Shown here: piece after piece, positions 46,233 to 55,873 of the stretch
Layout of the letters: each line of letters begins with the position of its first letter
Numbering within the stretch: the stretch's first letter is position 1
Assembly: GCF_014596935.1 (NCBI RefSeq)
Contig: NZ_JACVXC010000008.1
Coordinates: 62,001-126,000, forward strand
Reading direction: 5' to 3'
Length of the DNA: 64,000 nt
Source of the DNA: Aestuariibaculum suncheonense
Lineage (GTDB): Bacteria > Bacteroidota > Bacteroidia > Flavobacteriales > Flavobacteriaceae
Program-made: the position numbers and the translations under genes
Notes under the pieces: model-generated
What the model was told of the DNA's origin: nothing
Databases searched by the model: none
What the model saw: only the letters and a program-made list of their open reading frames with translations

Positions 46233-46302
46233 TTTATAAATGGAAAGAATAACAAAAAGAGGATTTTAAAAAAAGAAGACTAACAATTTAATTTATAAAA
46301 CT

Positions 46303-46373
46303 ATGCACAAAACAAAGCAAATGAAACAAAAGAATACAACATGAAAAACAATCTAAAATTTCAAAAAAACTAA
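46303..46373 (+). CDS. Two overlapping short upstream reading frames (13 and 10 codons)
   Basis: An ATG at 46303 opens MHKTKQMKQKNTT, ending in TGA at 46342-46344. A second ATG at 46341 overlaps that stop (ATGA) and opens MKNNLKFQKN, ending at 46373, 44 bp before SusC. Such ATGA overlaps are typical of translational coupling. They could be a leader peptide, or chance in AT-rich DNA. Confidence 0.25.
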
Positions 46374-46417
46374 ACAATTTTATTTTAACCAACAATCAAT
46401 TATTAATAACCAAATTT

Positions 46418-49400
46418 ATGAGGAAACTATTATTATTCTTAGTGGCGCTTCAAATGAGTATTTTGTCCTTTGGTCAGGGTAGCAATATTCAAGGAACAGT
46501 TACTGATGCAAAAACAGGGATTCCATTACCTGGAGTCAATGTGTTAGTCAAAGGAACCGGAAAAGGAGTGTCGACAGATTTTGATGGAAATTTTAAACTC
46601 TCAGGAGTTAATTCAAATTCTATTTTGGTGTGCTCTATTATGGGGTACAAGACCATTGAATTAACCGTAGGAATTAAAACGTCTTTTAAAATCCAAATGG
46701 ATGAAGAAGTCGGTGAGCTAGAGGAAGTCGTACTTATCGGTTACCAAAAAGTAAGAAAAAGAGAAGTTACAGGAGCTGTGACAAGTATTAAATCGGATGC
46801 TATTGAAGGTATTCCTGTGTTAAACGTAGCAGGTTTAATAGCAACACAGGTTCCTGGTATGCAGAGCGTAACAATGACGGGTTCACCTGGAGGTAGAGGA
46901 GCTCTGGTTATTCGTGGAAATACTAGCATTGGTGCTAATATTGATCCTGATGTAGCTTATAGTACTCCTCTCTATGTCATAGATGGGGTACAAACTAGTT
47001 TAGAAGATTTGGCAGGTTATAATGTTTCAAATCAAGATTTCTTAGCGTCATTAAACCCCAATGATATAGAGAGTATCGATGTATTAAAAGATGCATCTGC
47101 TGCAGCCATTTATGGTTCACGTGGTGCAAATGGGGTTATTATTATCGAAACAAAAAAGGGTAGAGCTTTATCTAAACCAGAATTTACATTCTCATCTAAT
47201 ATTGGAGTACAACCTACACCGAGTTTGGCGCCTATGTTAGTTGGTGCGGCAGAACGTAATGCCAAATGGGATATGTTAAACACTTGGTGGGCAGAGTATG
47301 AAAGACAGAGTGGAGCTACACCTATGATTTTATCTGATAGTTTAAATCCTGCATTCAATAATAATGTAGACTATCAAGGATTATTCTATAAGACAGGGAT
47401 TTCTCAAAAGTATAATTTAGGTATGCGTGGAGGATCCGAAGAAACAAATTATAGAGTAGGTTTGGGATATGATAATCAAGAAGGTGTTGTTATAAACACT
47501 GGGATTAAACGTATTACTTTTAATTCTAGCTTAAACTTTAAAGTTGGAAAGAAATTCAGAAATCAGTTAATCGCTCGATATACTTACGGAGATCAATTAA
47601 CAGGTCAGGCAAACCCATATCCTTATGATGGGCCTTATCCATTAAACTCAAACTTACCTGTTAACCCAGCACAATTAAATTCTTCTTTATTCTACGTAAC
47701 CGATACAAGAATTGAGTCTTTAAAAGGAGAATTAAATGAGAAAATGAGTACAGATAGAACTTATGGTTTAACCTTGTCAAATTTTGCAAGTCTTGATTTG
47801 TTAGATTGGTTAACCGTTAATTCTCAAGTAAGTTATGTTTATAATAGTAATAAGAAGAATTTTTACGAACCTTCAATTATACGTAATGAAGGTGATGGTT
47901 TTTCAAGTTATTCATTATACAACAGAAATAATTTAGCTTCAGATTTTTATTTAAGTTTATTTAAAACCTTTGGAGATCACAGATTAACTGGGGTATTGGG
48001 TAATCGTGCAGATTACAACCAATATGAAACGATGAAAGTTGCTGCTATTGGTTTTGGTAGTGACGCTATTCAAACCATAAATGGTAGATATACCACAGAT
48101 GAAATTAGAGGATTCACCGATATTAGTGAAAACGCCTTGTTATCTTACTATGGTCGATTATCTTACACATATAAAAACAAATATCAGTTAAACGGAAACT
48201 TAAGTAGGGATGGTTCGTCTCGTTTTGGAGCTAATGTGCGTTGGGCAAATTTTTACGCTATTGATGGTGGTTGGACTATTTCTGAGGAACCATTTTTTGA
48301 ACCAGTTTTAAGTACAGTTAACTTTTTAAAAGTTCGTGGAAGTTGGGGTGTTAATGGAAAGCAGTTCTCAGAAAATTACAGAAGATATGGAGCGTATAGT
48401 TTAGGTTTTGGTGGTGTTGCCAGTGGTTATAATACCAATCAAATGAACGTATCATCTTATGCAGGAGTAACTGGGGTAACCCCTAATTATGGACGTATAG
48501 GTAATGAGTCGCTAGGATGGGAAGAAACAGCACAATGGAACATTGGTGTTGATGTAGAAGCGTTTAATCGTAGGTTAAACATTACTTTCGATGCGTATAA
48601 TAAATCTACAGAAAACCTGTTGTTAGATGCTAATTTCCCTGCATATTCGGGGTACAACTTTGCACCGGCAAATATAGGGGGGGGTACTTAATTACGGATG
48701 GGAATCTATGATACGCTATAAAGTGTTTCCACAGTCAAGTGATTTTAAATTAGAATTAACCGCAATCTTTGCTCAAAATAAAAATTTCGTATCAAAATTA
48801 CCTAACGGAAACCGCGATTATATTGGCACAAATTCTAACGGGCAAGACTATGGTTATATAGTAGGTTTACCTATTAACTTGTACAGAATGTTTATTAACG
48901 ATTATATTATTGATGATTTAAGTCAATTACCAGTTAATCCGTTTACAGGAGAACCGCTAACGGGTAAATCTGCCTGGGCAGCGATTAGACCGGGATTTCC
49001 AATCTGGAAAGATTTAAACGGCGATTATTTATTAAATGAGGATCATGATTTAAAATTAGCAACAGAATTTTCTCCTATACCAGATATTCAAGGAGCGTTC
49101 AATGTTAATTTCCAATATAAAGGATGGTATTTACAGGCTTACAGTCAATTCTCGTTTGGTGCTGATATTAAAAATACGGTATTACAGCCTTATTTAGATG
49201 CGTACGATCGTACTGGAGATGAATGGGCAATAAGAGGTTTAGCCGATTTAAGTGAGCACTCGTTCTGGGAGCAACCAGGTGATGGTGCTGCAGGAGTAGA
49301 CTTTCCGGCGTTATACCCGACAACAGCAAGTATTGGTGGGCCTTTCTATGGATTTAGAGGAAATCAAAGTTTATGGATAGAGAGTGGTGATTACTGGAAA

Positions 49401-49625
49401 ATAACAAATGCGGCAATAGGGTATAGTTTTAATAAAAATGAATCCTTTATGAAAAATATTGGATTATCAAGGTTAAGAGTAAACGTTAATGTTTTAAACC
49501 CTTACCAATGGCAACGTTCTAAAAAAGTAGTTGATGCTTCTATGGTTAACGCAAACGGAAATACGTACGGAAATGGTTATCCGCAGGCAAGAACCATATC
49601 TGTAGGAATTGATACACAATTTTAA
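46418..49625 (+). pseudogene. SusC/RagA-type TonB-dependent transporter, split by a +1 frameshift in a G8 tract
   Basis: Outer-membrane importer of glycan fragments, partner of SusD. The first frame (46418-48691, 757 aa) has a signal peptide (LLLFLVALQMSILSFGQG), a carboxypeptidase-regulatory-like domain (IQGTVTDAKTGIPLPGVNV), a TonB box region, a plug (ALVIRGNTSIG, YGSRGANGVIIIETKKG) and most of the barrel. It stops after ANIGGGT. The second frame begins in the same sense at 48708 and ends at 49625 with ISVGIDTQF. Removing one G from 48677-48684 joins them as ...PANIGGVLNYGWESMIRYK..., an unbroken 1068-aa SusC of normal length (3207 bp). It could be a phase-variable locus, a recent mutation or a sequencing error; as given, it is broken. 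Confidence 0.88.
48677..48684 (+). repeat. Run of eight G at the SusC frameshift
   Basis: Eight consecutive G in a low-GC gene; seven would restore the frame as Gly-Gly-Val. Such runs are prone to strand slippage. Confidence 0.9.
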
Positions 49626-49636
49626 ATTTAAGAATT

Positions 49637-51181
49637 ATGAAAAGATTTAAAAGCTTTAAAATATATACAGTGGTAGTTACTTTACTTTCATTAGTGAGTT
49701 GTAGTGACTTTTTAGAACGTGAACCTGTGAGTATAACACATCCTAATGTGTTTTGGGTAAATCAAGCAAATGCAGAACAGGCCGTAGCAGGATCTTACGC
49801 CTTGTTTAAACAAGTATTAATGACCCAAGGTAATTTTTTATACTGGGGTGAATGGACAGGAATGACCTTTATGGATAGCCGAAATTGGATTGTAGGTTAT
49901 ATTGAAGGAAGTGGTAACTATAATTTAGCATATAGAGATGCATCAAGAGACTGGAAAGGGTTTTATCGTGCGGCAAACTGGGCAGTTACCACTCAAAAGT
50001 ACATTGAGGGCATGGATGATGATTTATTTGATTCTGTTGAAATGAAGAATAAGTTAATTGGTGAGGCCGCTTTCGTTCAAGCTTTAAGTTATTTTTATAT
50101 GGCCCGTATCTGGGGCGATGTGCCTATTATAGAGGAATCTCTTGAAAGTATCGACCAATTAGTTACAGAAGATGGATTTATCGTTTCGGTGCCAAGATCT
50201 CCAGAACTTGAGGTTTTAGATTTTGCTTATCAGGCCGTAGAGAAATCAATTAGTTTGTTGGAGTATTCGTCTCCTGGCGATGCAGATTGGGCAATTCGCG
50301 CAAATAAAGCCAGTGCAGAAGCCTTAAAAGCCCATATTGCATTATGGTATGCCTCTCGTGATAATGATAATTCATTAATGATTGATGAAGCTATTCTTGC
50401 AACGACTAATGTTATTAATAATAGTGGTGCGAATTTAATTGATTATACGGTTGATGGGGCTGATGGCGTAGAAAGAATGTGTACAGGACAGTCAGAAACG
50501 GGTTTGTTTGAAGTTAATATTAGTTCAGAGTATAACGAGTCTTTTAGAGTATCTACAGGCGATAACAACCATACAGGTTTAACATTAAATGCGCCTTTTA
50601 ATCGTGCTACAGTTGCTACAGGAGCAACGCCGGTTTGGAATCCTGATTTTTATGGTAATGAGATGATGGCTCAAGATGCTGATCGTGTCGACGATATTAG
50701 AAAGGATTTATTCTTCTACGAGTATGGTACAACTAATGGCACGTTTACAATGAAGTATGCTTATTCTTCGCAAGATCCAGATTCAGAAAGTGCTTATGCC
50801 TTATTTTCAGAATCAAACATTTTAATCTTCCGTTTAGCCGATATGTATTTATTAAGAGCTGAAGCTAATGCGAGATTAAATAAGGGAACAGATGCTGTTA
50901 ATGATATTAATATGATTAGAAGCAAAGCTAACGTACCTAATTATACAGGAGCCACGGATAGAGCAAGTTTAATGAAAGCTATTTTTGATGAAAGAGCTAT
51001 AGAATTTGTTGGAGAAGCGCAATCCGGTTATGATAGAATTCGTATGAATTATTTTGAAGGTGTTAGTTGGGCTAGTGTGAGCAGAAATGAAAAGAAAGGA
51101 TATTTCTGGCCAGTACATCCAAATATTATTTCTACAAATCCAGAAATTATTCAAACAGAATACTGGCAAGGAAGATTGTAA
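49637..51181 (+). CDS. SusD/RagB family surface glycan-binding lipoprotein
   Basis: A 514-aa lipoprotein with lipobox ending at Cys22, followed by SDFLEREP, a typical SusD start and surface-export signal. The helical TPR-like core and SusD signatures are seen: NAEQAVAGSYALFKQ, KLIGEAAFVQALSYFYMARIWGDVPI, LRAEANARLNKG and the C-terminal SVSRNEKKGYFWPVHPNII. It forms a lid over SusC. It lies 11 bp after the SusC end. Confidence 0.94.
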   Translation: MKRFKSFKIYTVVVTLLSLVSCSDFLEREPVSITHPNVFWVNQANAEQAVAGSYALFKQVLMTQGNFLYWGEWTGMTFMDSRNWIVGYIEGSGNYNLAYRDASRDWKGFYRAANWAVTTQKYIEGMDDDLFDSVEMKNKLIGEAAFVQALSYFYMARIWGDVPIIEESLESIDQLVTEDGFIVSVPRSPELEVLDFAYQAVEKSISLLEYSSPGDADWAIRANKASAEALKAHIALWYASRDNDNSLMIDEAILATTNVINNSGANLIDYTVDGADGVERMCTGQSETGLFEVNISSEYNESFRVSTGDNNHTGLTLNAPFNRATVATGATPVWNPDFYGNEMMAQDADRVDDIRKDLFFYEYGTTNGTFTMKYAYSSQDPDSESAYALFSESNILIFRLADMYLLRAEANARLNKGTDAVNDINMIRSKANVPNYTGATDRASLMKAIFDERAIEFVGEAQSGYDRIRMNYFEGVSWASVSRNEKKGYFWPVHPNIISTNPEIIQTEYWQGRL

Positions 51182-51209
51182 TTATTGTTTTAATTAAAAA
51201 AAACTAAAG

Positions 51210-51869
51210 ATGAAAAAATTAATATTCCCTATACTTTCACTGCTTTTCTTCGCTTATGCTTGCGATGGAGGTGACTATTTAATAGATGGAGGGCTTAGTA
51301 ATCCTAATACAGGAACAACAACTCTGGAATTTTTTAAATCACACGACCAATTAGATACGCTGGCTATTATTATAGAAAGAGCCGGTATGGAAGATGTGGT
51401 TAATGGTAATGTTACCATGTTTGCTCCTAACAATTTATCTATTAAAAATTATGTAGATAAAGTTTTGGCAGAAATGAGAGAATCAGATCCGCTGGCCGAG
51501 TTTACTGTGAATGATATACCAGTAGATACCTTGACTAAATATTTAGGTAGTTACATTTTTGAAGGAAGAATAACTCGTGAAAATATGCCAAAAGATCAAG
51601 GATCTATTTATACAGCAATCAACGGAGAAGAGAGACGTATCTCCTTAGAGGCTATAGGTTTGTATGGTAATGAGTTAGAGAATTACCCGGAATTTGTGTT
51701 TTTAACGTATAAAGTTGGTACCGATTGGGATGAATGGGATGCTACTGTAAATGACTCAAATGAGAAGGATGACAAGTTTGTAGTTAGAACCTCAAATATC
51801 ATGTCTAATAATGGAGTTATCCATGTGCTTCAAGGAGGTCATACATTATTTAATTATGAGAGAGATTAA
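51210..51869 (+). CDS. Fasciclin (FAS1) domain lipoprotein
   Basis: A 219-aa lipoprotein (lipobox ending at Cys18, followed by DGGDYL). The FAS1 fold is read from VTMFAPNNLSIKNYVDK (H1-like box) and the C-terminal SNNGVIHVLQGGHTLF (H2-like box). In Bacteroidota, such proteins are found in SusCD operons and are thought to bind surface ligands. It is 28 bp after SusD and 31 bp before the next gene, so it belongs to the same operon. Confidence 0.85.
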   Translation: MKKLIFPILSLLFFAYACDGGDYLIDGGLSNPNTGTTTLEFFKSHDQLDTLAIIIERAGMEDVVNGNVTMFAPNNLSIKNYVDKVLAEMRESDPLAEFTVNDIPVDTLTKYLGSYIFEGRITRENMPKDQGSIYTAINGEERRISLEAIGLYGNELENYPEFVFLTYKVGTDWDEWDATVNDSNEKDDKFVVRTSNIMSNNGVIHVLQGGHTLFNYERD

Positions 51870-51900
51870 CGTATTCGAAAGAAAAAATTAAAAATAACAT

Positions 51901-52992
51901 ATGAAAAATATATTTTATACATTTTTGGCGATAGCGCTTATTATAGTCGCTTGTCAGCCACCAGAAGTAGGGTATTTAAGTGATAATATTCATGCAACTC
52001 AAGATACAGTATTTGTACCTCGTGGTATTTTTGTAAAAAGTGCTGTACCAGCCATTGAAGGGTCAACCTATCCCTTACATTGGGAAATAACGGGTATGAC
52101 CGATTCGCAAGGTAATCCTACTGATGCTTTTTTTGATGAATATGAAATTCTAACATGGAAAGAGTCGTTTAATCCAGACACCGACACTACATTGGCATTG
52201 GTTAATGAAAAATTAGAGTTGACAAAACGTCCTTCTATTTTTATGAACAGTGTGAGTGGAGAGTTTGCTTTTACTCAGGCTACTAAATTTATTGAAGGCG
52301 ATGATATTTATAAAATAAATGTGAAGGTGTCTAATACAAAAGGAGAAAAGCAGTTAGATGATTTTACGGTTATAAAATTAGAACCTTTTAAACCTGTCGA
52401 ATTTCCTACTGAGATGCGTTCTAGACTTAATTTGGTAAAGCAATCGAATAATTCGTTAACAGCGTTACATACGTCTGTGATTACCAATGATTTTGATGAT
52501 GAAGTGCCAAGTGTTTTAGATGGAACACACCCTTATATAACCATTACAAAAATTAGTGAGGAGCCGTCTTTAGCAGTTAATGTTAAAATGGTAATTACAG
52601 ATAGTTATGATAACCCAGTACATCCAGATAAAATTCCATTTTACCCAAATGGGGCATCTTATTTACAGAATTATCACGACAACTCTGTTGAAACAGTTTC
52701 AGATGCTACAGCAACAACCTTCTCTTTACCAGCACCACCGTTTCCGCAATATGCAAGAAACTATAACGGAAGTAGTTCGTATTTAATGTATTATATCTCT
52801 ACAAGAGATGCTTTTACAGTAGATACTGAAGCTTATGAAGCCGATTACGGAGCTTACGACTGGGCACCGTTCACAGATCCTGATACAGGAGATATTGTAA
52901 ATCAGGCTTATATTCGCTGGGGTATAAAAATTAACGACTCAGGAACCTGGGAAATTAAAATGCGCATTCCTTACACGAAATTAAAAGTGTAA
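51901..52992 (+). CDS. SusCD-associated lipoprotein, DUF5007-like
   Basis: A 363-aa lipoprotein with lipobox ending at Cys18 (CQPPEVGYLSDNI). The remainder is beta-rich. It resembles the DUF5007 lipoproteins that accompany SusCD and fasciclin genes in Bacteroidota; I am not certain of the family name. It has no catalytic motif I recognise. A binding role at the surface is inferred from its lipid anchor and place in the operon. Confidence 0.65.
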   Translation: MKNIFYTFLAIALIIVACQPPEVGYLSDNIHATQDTVFVPRGIFVKSAVPAIEGSTYPLHWEITGMTDSQGNPTDAFFDEYEILTWKESFNPDTDTTLALVNEKLELTKRPSIFMNSVSGEFAFTQATKFIEGDDIYKINVKVSNTKGEKQLDDFTVIKLEPFKPVEFPTEMRSRLNLVKQSNNSLTALHTSVITNDFDDEVPSVLDGTHPYITITKISEEPSLAVNVKMVITDSYDNPVHPDKIPFYPNGASYLQNYHDNSVETVSDATATTFSLPAPPFPQYARNYNGSSSYLMYYISTRDAFTVDTEAYEADYGAYDWAPFTDPDTGDIVNQAYIRWGIKINDSGTWEIKMRIPYTKLKV

Positions 52993-53066
52993 TTAGAGAC
53001 TCAATAAATTATAAAATTAATCAGGGCTAGTAAATTCTAGCCTTGATTTTATTAAAATTCCCAAAC

Positions 53067-54392
53067 ATGATACTAAATAAATTATGGACCGCAGGTTTGC
53101 TGGTCTTTGGATGTTTTATGCCTGCTTTGGCACAAAGCAATGATGAAATTAAACCTTCAAGAACAGAGCAAATTTCTCCGATTATAAAAAAGACATTCAG
53201 AGAAGATCATTGCCCGCAACGCGTACAGGGTGGTGGTACAAAAATGTATAATGGTTATATGCAGTTTAATGGTGCTATGGATGGTAACAGACAAGTAGAT
53301 CCTCAAATAGCAGTAGGAGGTGGTTATGTATTGCATGCAACTAACTCGGGACTCATAATTTATGATAAAGAAGGGGTATGTATTGATGGCGTTTCTCAAA
53401 ACTGTTTTAATAAAGGTATAGACCCTAAAATGTTTTTTGATACGCATAATAAGGTTTTCGGATTTGATTTATGGAATCCATGGGATGCAGAGAAAAAGAA
53501 ACCGGTAAATATCGCCATTTCAAAATCAGATAATCCAACCAAAGGTTGGAACATATATCCGGTACCGGCCCCAAAAGGTGTAGATGGTGGTGGTATAGGT
53601 TTTAGCAAAAAATGGATTGGATATTCGTTTCCCGGAGGAGAGGAAAAAACCTTTGTCATGTCAATTAAAGACGCAAAAAAAGGAAAAGAAACTACAGTGT
53701 ATCATTTTGAAGGCACTTTAGGTCATCCTGTTTTTGTACAGGATGATACAGAAGACTTGTTCTTTTTTACTTTAACTAGTGAAGAGTTTATTATCACAAA
53801 AGTTACAGAAGGTGAAGACGGAACCCCAGTAGCTAAATTAGTAAGTCAAACAAAGCATAATTTAGAGTATACGAATTACCCACCAAAATCACCACAAAAA
53901 GATACAGAACAGAAAACATCTTCAGGAGACCGTAATCCTAAAAATTTAGTCTTTCAAAATGGATGTATTTGGTTTTCTCATGCTGTAAATTATAAAGGAA
54001 GATCAGCAGTGCAATGGCATCAAGTTAAAACTGATGGAACGATTGTTCAAACAGGATTAATAGAGAATGAAGGCACTAACTATATACAAACTACCATAGC
54101 AGTAAATAAGAATAATGATGTTGTTATCGGATTTCAGGAAACCAATGAAAATATGTTTATCAGCCCTCGATTCGCTTATCGTCATGCAAATGATCCTCTA
54201 GGGGAAGTAACAGAAATTGTGAATTTAGGAGAAGGTAAAGGAGCTACAGACGGGACTTCTTGGGGAGACTATAGTGGTAGTGTTATAGATGGAGATAATT
54301 TAACTGATTTGTGGACCGTACAAAGTATTGCGAATAAATACGGTAAAGGAGAGACTGTAATTGTGAAGGTGCCTTTTCAAGAGAAAAAATAA
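53067..54392 (+). CDS. Secreted protein of unknown function, beta-propeller-like
   Basis: The start at 53067 gives a clear signal peptide (MILNKLWTAGLLVFGCFMPALAQ); the frame opens at a TTG 24 bp upstream, which I reject. The 441-aa protein has PQIAVGGGYVLHATNSGLIIYDKEG, MFFDTHNKVFGFDLWNPW and NIAISKSDNPTKGWNIYPVP, a pattern also seen in uncharacterised secreted proteins (DP.IAVG..., then F.D...R/W). It suggests a beta-propeller. Three Cys near the N-terminus may form disulfides. Lies between the DUF5007-like and DUF3472 genes (4 bp before the latter). I cannot assign an activity; a glycan-acting enzyme or binding protein is possible. Confidence 0.7.
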   Translation: MILNKLWTAGLLVFGCFMPALAQSNDEIKPSRTEQISPIIKKTFREDHCPQRVQGGGTKMYNGYMQFNGAMDGNRQVDPQIAVGGGYVLHATNSGLIIYDKEGVCIDGVSQNCFNKGIDPKMFFDTHNKVFGFDLWNPWDAEKKKPVNIAISKSDNPTKGWNIYPVPAPKGVDGGGIGFSKKWIGYSFPGGEEKTFVMSIKDAKKGKETTVYHFEGTLGHPVFVQDDTEDLFFFTLTSEEFIITKVTEGEDGTPVAKLVSQTKHNLEYTNYPPKSPQKDTEQKTSSGDRNPKNLVFQNGCIWFSHAVNYKGRSAVQWHQVKTDGTIVQTGLIENEGTNYIQTTIAVNKNNDVVIGFQETNENMFISPRFAYRHANDPLGEVTEIVNLGEGKGATDGTSWGDYSGSVIDGDNLTDLWTVQSIANKYGKGETVIVKVPFQEKK

Positions 54393-54396
54393 AATT

Positions 54397-55746
54397 ATGA
54401 ATTTAAGTCAAACAAAATATTTAAGAACAACTCTATTTGGAGTGGTATTGGCATCTAGTCTTTTTGGCTGTCGTTCCAATAATAAAGGTGAGTTCGCTTC
54501 AGTTAGTGATGCAATTCAGGAGTCAGAAAATAAAATAGTCATACCAACAAAAGGTAATAGTTGGGTGGTAAATCAATTACATAAAAATGAAGAAGTTATT
54601 GGGGATGAAGGTATTCATAACTGGACCGATCTATCCAGTAAAATAAGAACCTATTTTAAAACCACTGTTTCAGGTAAGCTTCATGTGGCTATACGCGTTA
54701 GGTCTATTGATGGTCCATCTTTAATAAAAGTGACTTTAGGTGAGGTTAGTAAAGAGGTTAAGATAGGTAATAATGAATACGAAACTATTGAAATAGGGGA
54801 TTTTAATATTAATGAAGGATATAACTTTATAGAACTTCAGGGGCTTAGCAAAACAGGAGAAAACATTGCAGGAGTAAAAGATATTATTATAAATGGAGAA
54901 CCGACAAATAGCAAAGTTTATTTTATAAACGAAGATTTTTATTTTGGTCGTCGTGGCCCATCGGTTCATTTGAGATATAAAACACCAGAAAATAAGGATG
55001 TGCTTTGGTATTATAATGAAATAAATGTGCCCGTTGGAGAAGATGTTTTAGGATCGTATTACATGGCAAATGGTTTTAAACATGGGTATTTCGGAATTCA
55101 GGTAAATTCAGAAAACGAAAGAAGAGTATTGTTTTCTGTTTGGAGTCCGTTTAAAACTCAGGACCCTAAAGAAATTCCAGATGAATATAAAATTGTATTA
55201 CTAGGAAAAGGACAAGGAGTAACAACCGGTGAGTTTGGAAACGAAGGTTCCGGGGGGCAAAGCTATAAGGTGTTTAATTGGAAGGCTGGTTTAACCTATA
55301 AGTTCTTATTAAAAGGGGAGCCAACTGATAATAACCAAACTATTTATACGGCTTACTTTTTTACTCCAGAAGATAATACTTGGAATTTAATTGCGAGTTT
55401 TAAAAGACCGGAAACATCAACATATTTAAAGAATTTCTATTCGTTTTTAGAGAATTTTAGAACAGATACCGGCTATATTACCAGAAAAGCTAATTATCAG
55501 AATCAGTGGGTGTACACTACCGAAGGGTACTGGGAGGAGCTTACTGAAGCGACATTTACAGCAGATGCCACGGCAAAAAAAGAATCCAGAATGGATTATG
55601 CCGGAGGTGTTGAAGGGAATGTGTATTTCATGAAAAATTGTGGGTTTTTCAATAACACCACCGAAATAGGTTCTGTATTTACGCGTGAAGCTAATGGTAC
55701 TGCTCCGGATATTGATTTTTCAAAATTAGAAACTCCAAAATTATAA
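54397..55746 (+). CDS. DUF5077-DUF3472 lipoprotein
   Basis: A 449-aa lipoprotein with lipobox ending at Cys25 (SLFGC). An N-terminal DUF5077-like beta-sandwich (about 40-170; VAIRVRSIDGPSLIKVTLGEV) precedes a DUF3472 domain (about 175-430; DFYFGRRGPSVHLRYKTPENKDVLWYYNEI, FGIQVNSENERRVLFSVWSP, YFMKNCGFF near the end). The family is common in Bacteroidota glycan loci. I know no established reaction. It is last in the operon, before a terminator. Confidence 0.85.
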   Translation: MNLSQTKYLRTTLFGVVLASSLFGCRSNNKGEFASVSDAIQESENKIVIPTKGNSWVVNQLHKNEEVIGDEGIHNWTDLSSKIRTYFKTTVSGKLHVAIRVRSIDGPSLIKVTLGEVSKEVKIGNNEYETIEIGDFNINEGYNFIELQGLSKTGENIAGVKDIIINGEPTNSKVYFINEDFYFGRRGPSVHLRYKTPENKDVLWYYNEINVPVGEDVLGSYYMANGFKHGYFGIQVNSENERRVLFSVWSPFKTQDPKEIPDEYKIVLLGKGQGVTTGEFGNEGSGGQSYKVFNWKAGLTYKFLLKGEPTDNNQTIYTAYFFTPEDNTWNLIASFKRPETSTYLKNFYSFLENFRTDTGYITRKANYQNQWVYTTEGYWEELTEATFTADATAKKESRMDYAGGVEGNVYFMKNCGFFNNTTEIGSVFTREANGTAPDIDFSKLETPKL

Positions 55747-55816
55747 TTTGTATTAAAAGTTACTATGCTCTGTGTAATGCATATTTTTTGGTTTAACTTT
55801 TTAGAAAGTTAATTTT

Positions 55817-55850
55817 AAAGCCTTTGGTGTGGTTGCCAAAGGCTTTTTTT
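55817..55850 (+). terminator. Terminator at the end of the glycan locus
   Basis: AAAGCCTTTGG (55817-55827) pairs with CCAAAGGCTTT (55836-55846), followed by T. The facing GIN-domain gene ends 24 bp further on. Confidence 0.85.
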
Positions 55851-55873
55851 GTATTCAAAAGCTTGGTTAGTAG

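Larger units (their letters stand above)
45839..46417 (+). other. Leader region of the SusC/D operon
   Basis: About 580 bp between the GH109 terminator and SusC, unusually long. The left part shows no gene. A 15-bp palindrome (46218-46232) and two overlapping tiny open frames (46303-46373) are listed separately. A CATATTTG near 46186 is one base off the -7 consensus. The length fits a region bound by the HTCS. Confidence 0.5.

Noticed and set aside
48708-49625. A separate gene for the SusC C-terminal part
   Set aside because: No signal peptide or leader, and it joins the first frame exactly when one G is removed. Better read as part of the SusC gene.
53043-53066. TTG start for the secreted unknown protein
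   Set aside because: The ATG at 53067 gives a compact signal peptide; the extension adds nothing recognisable.
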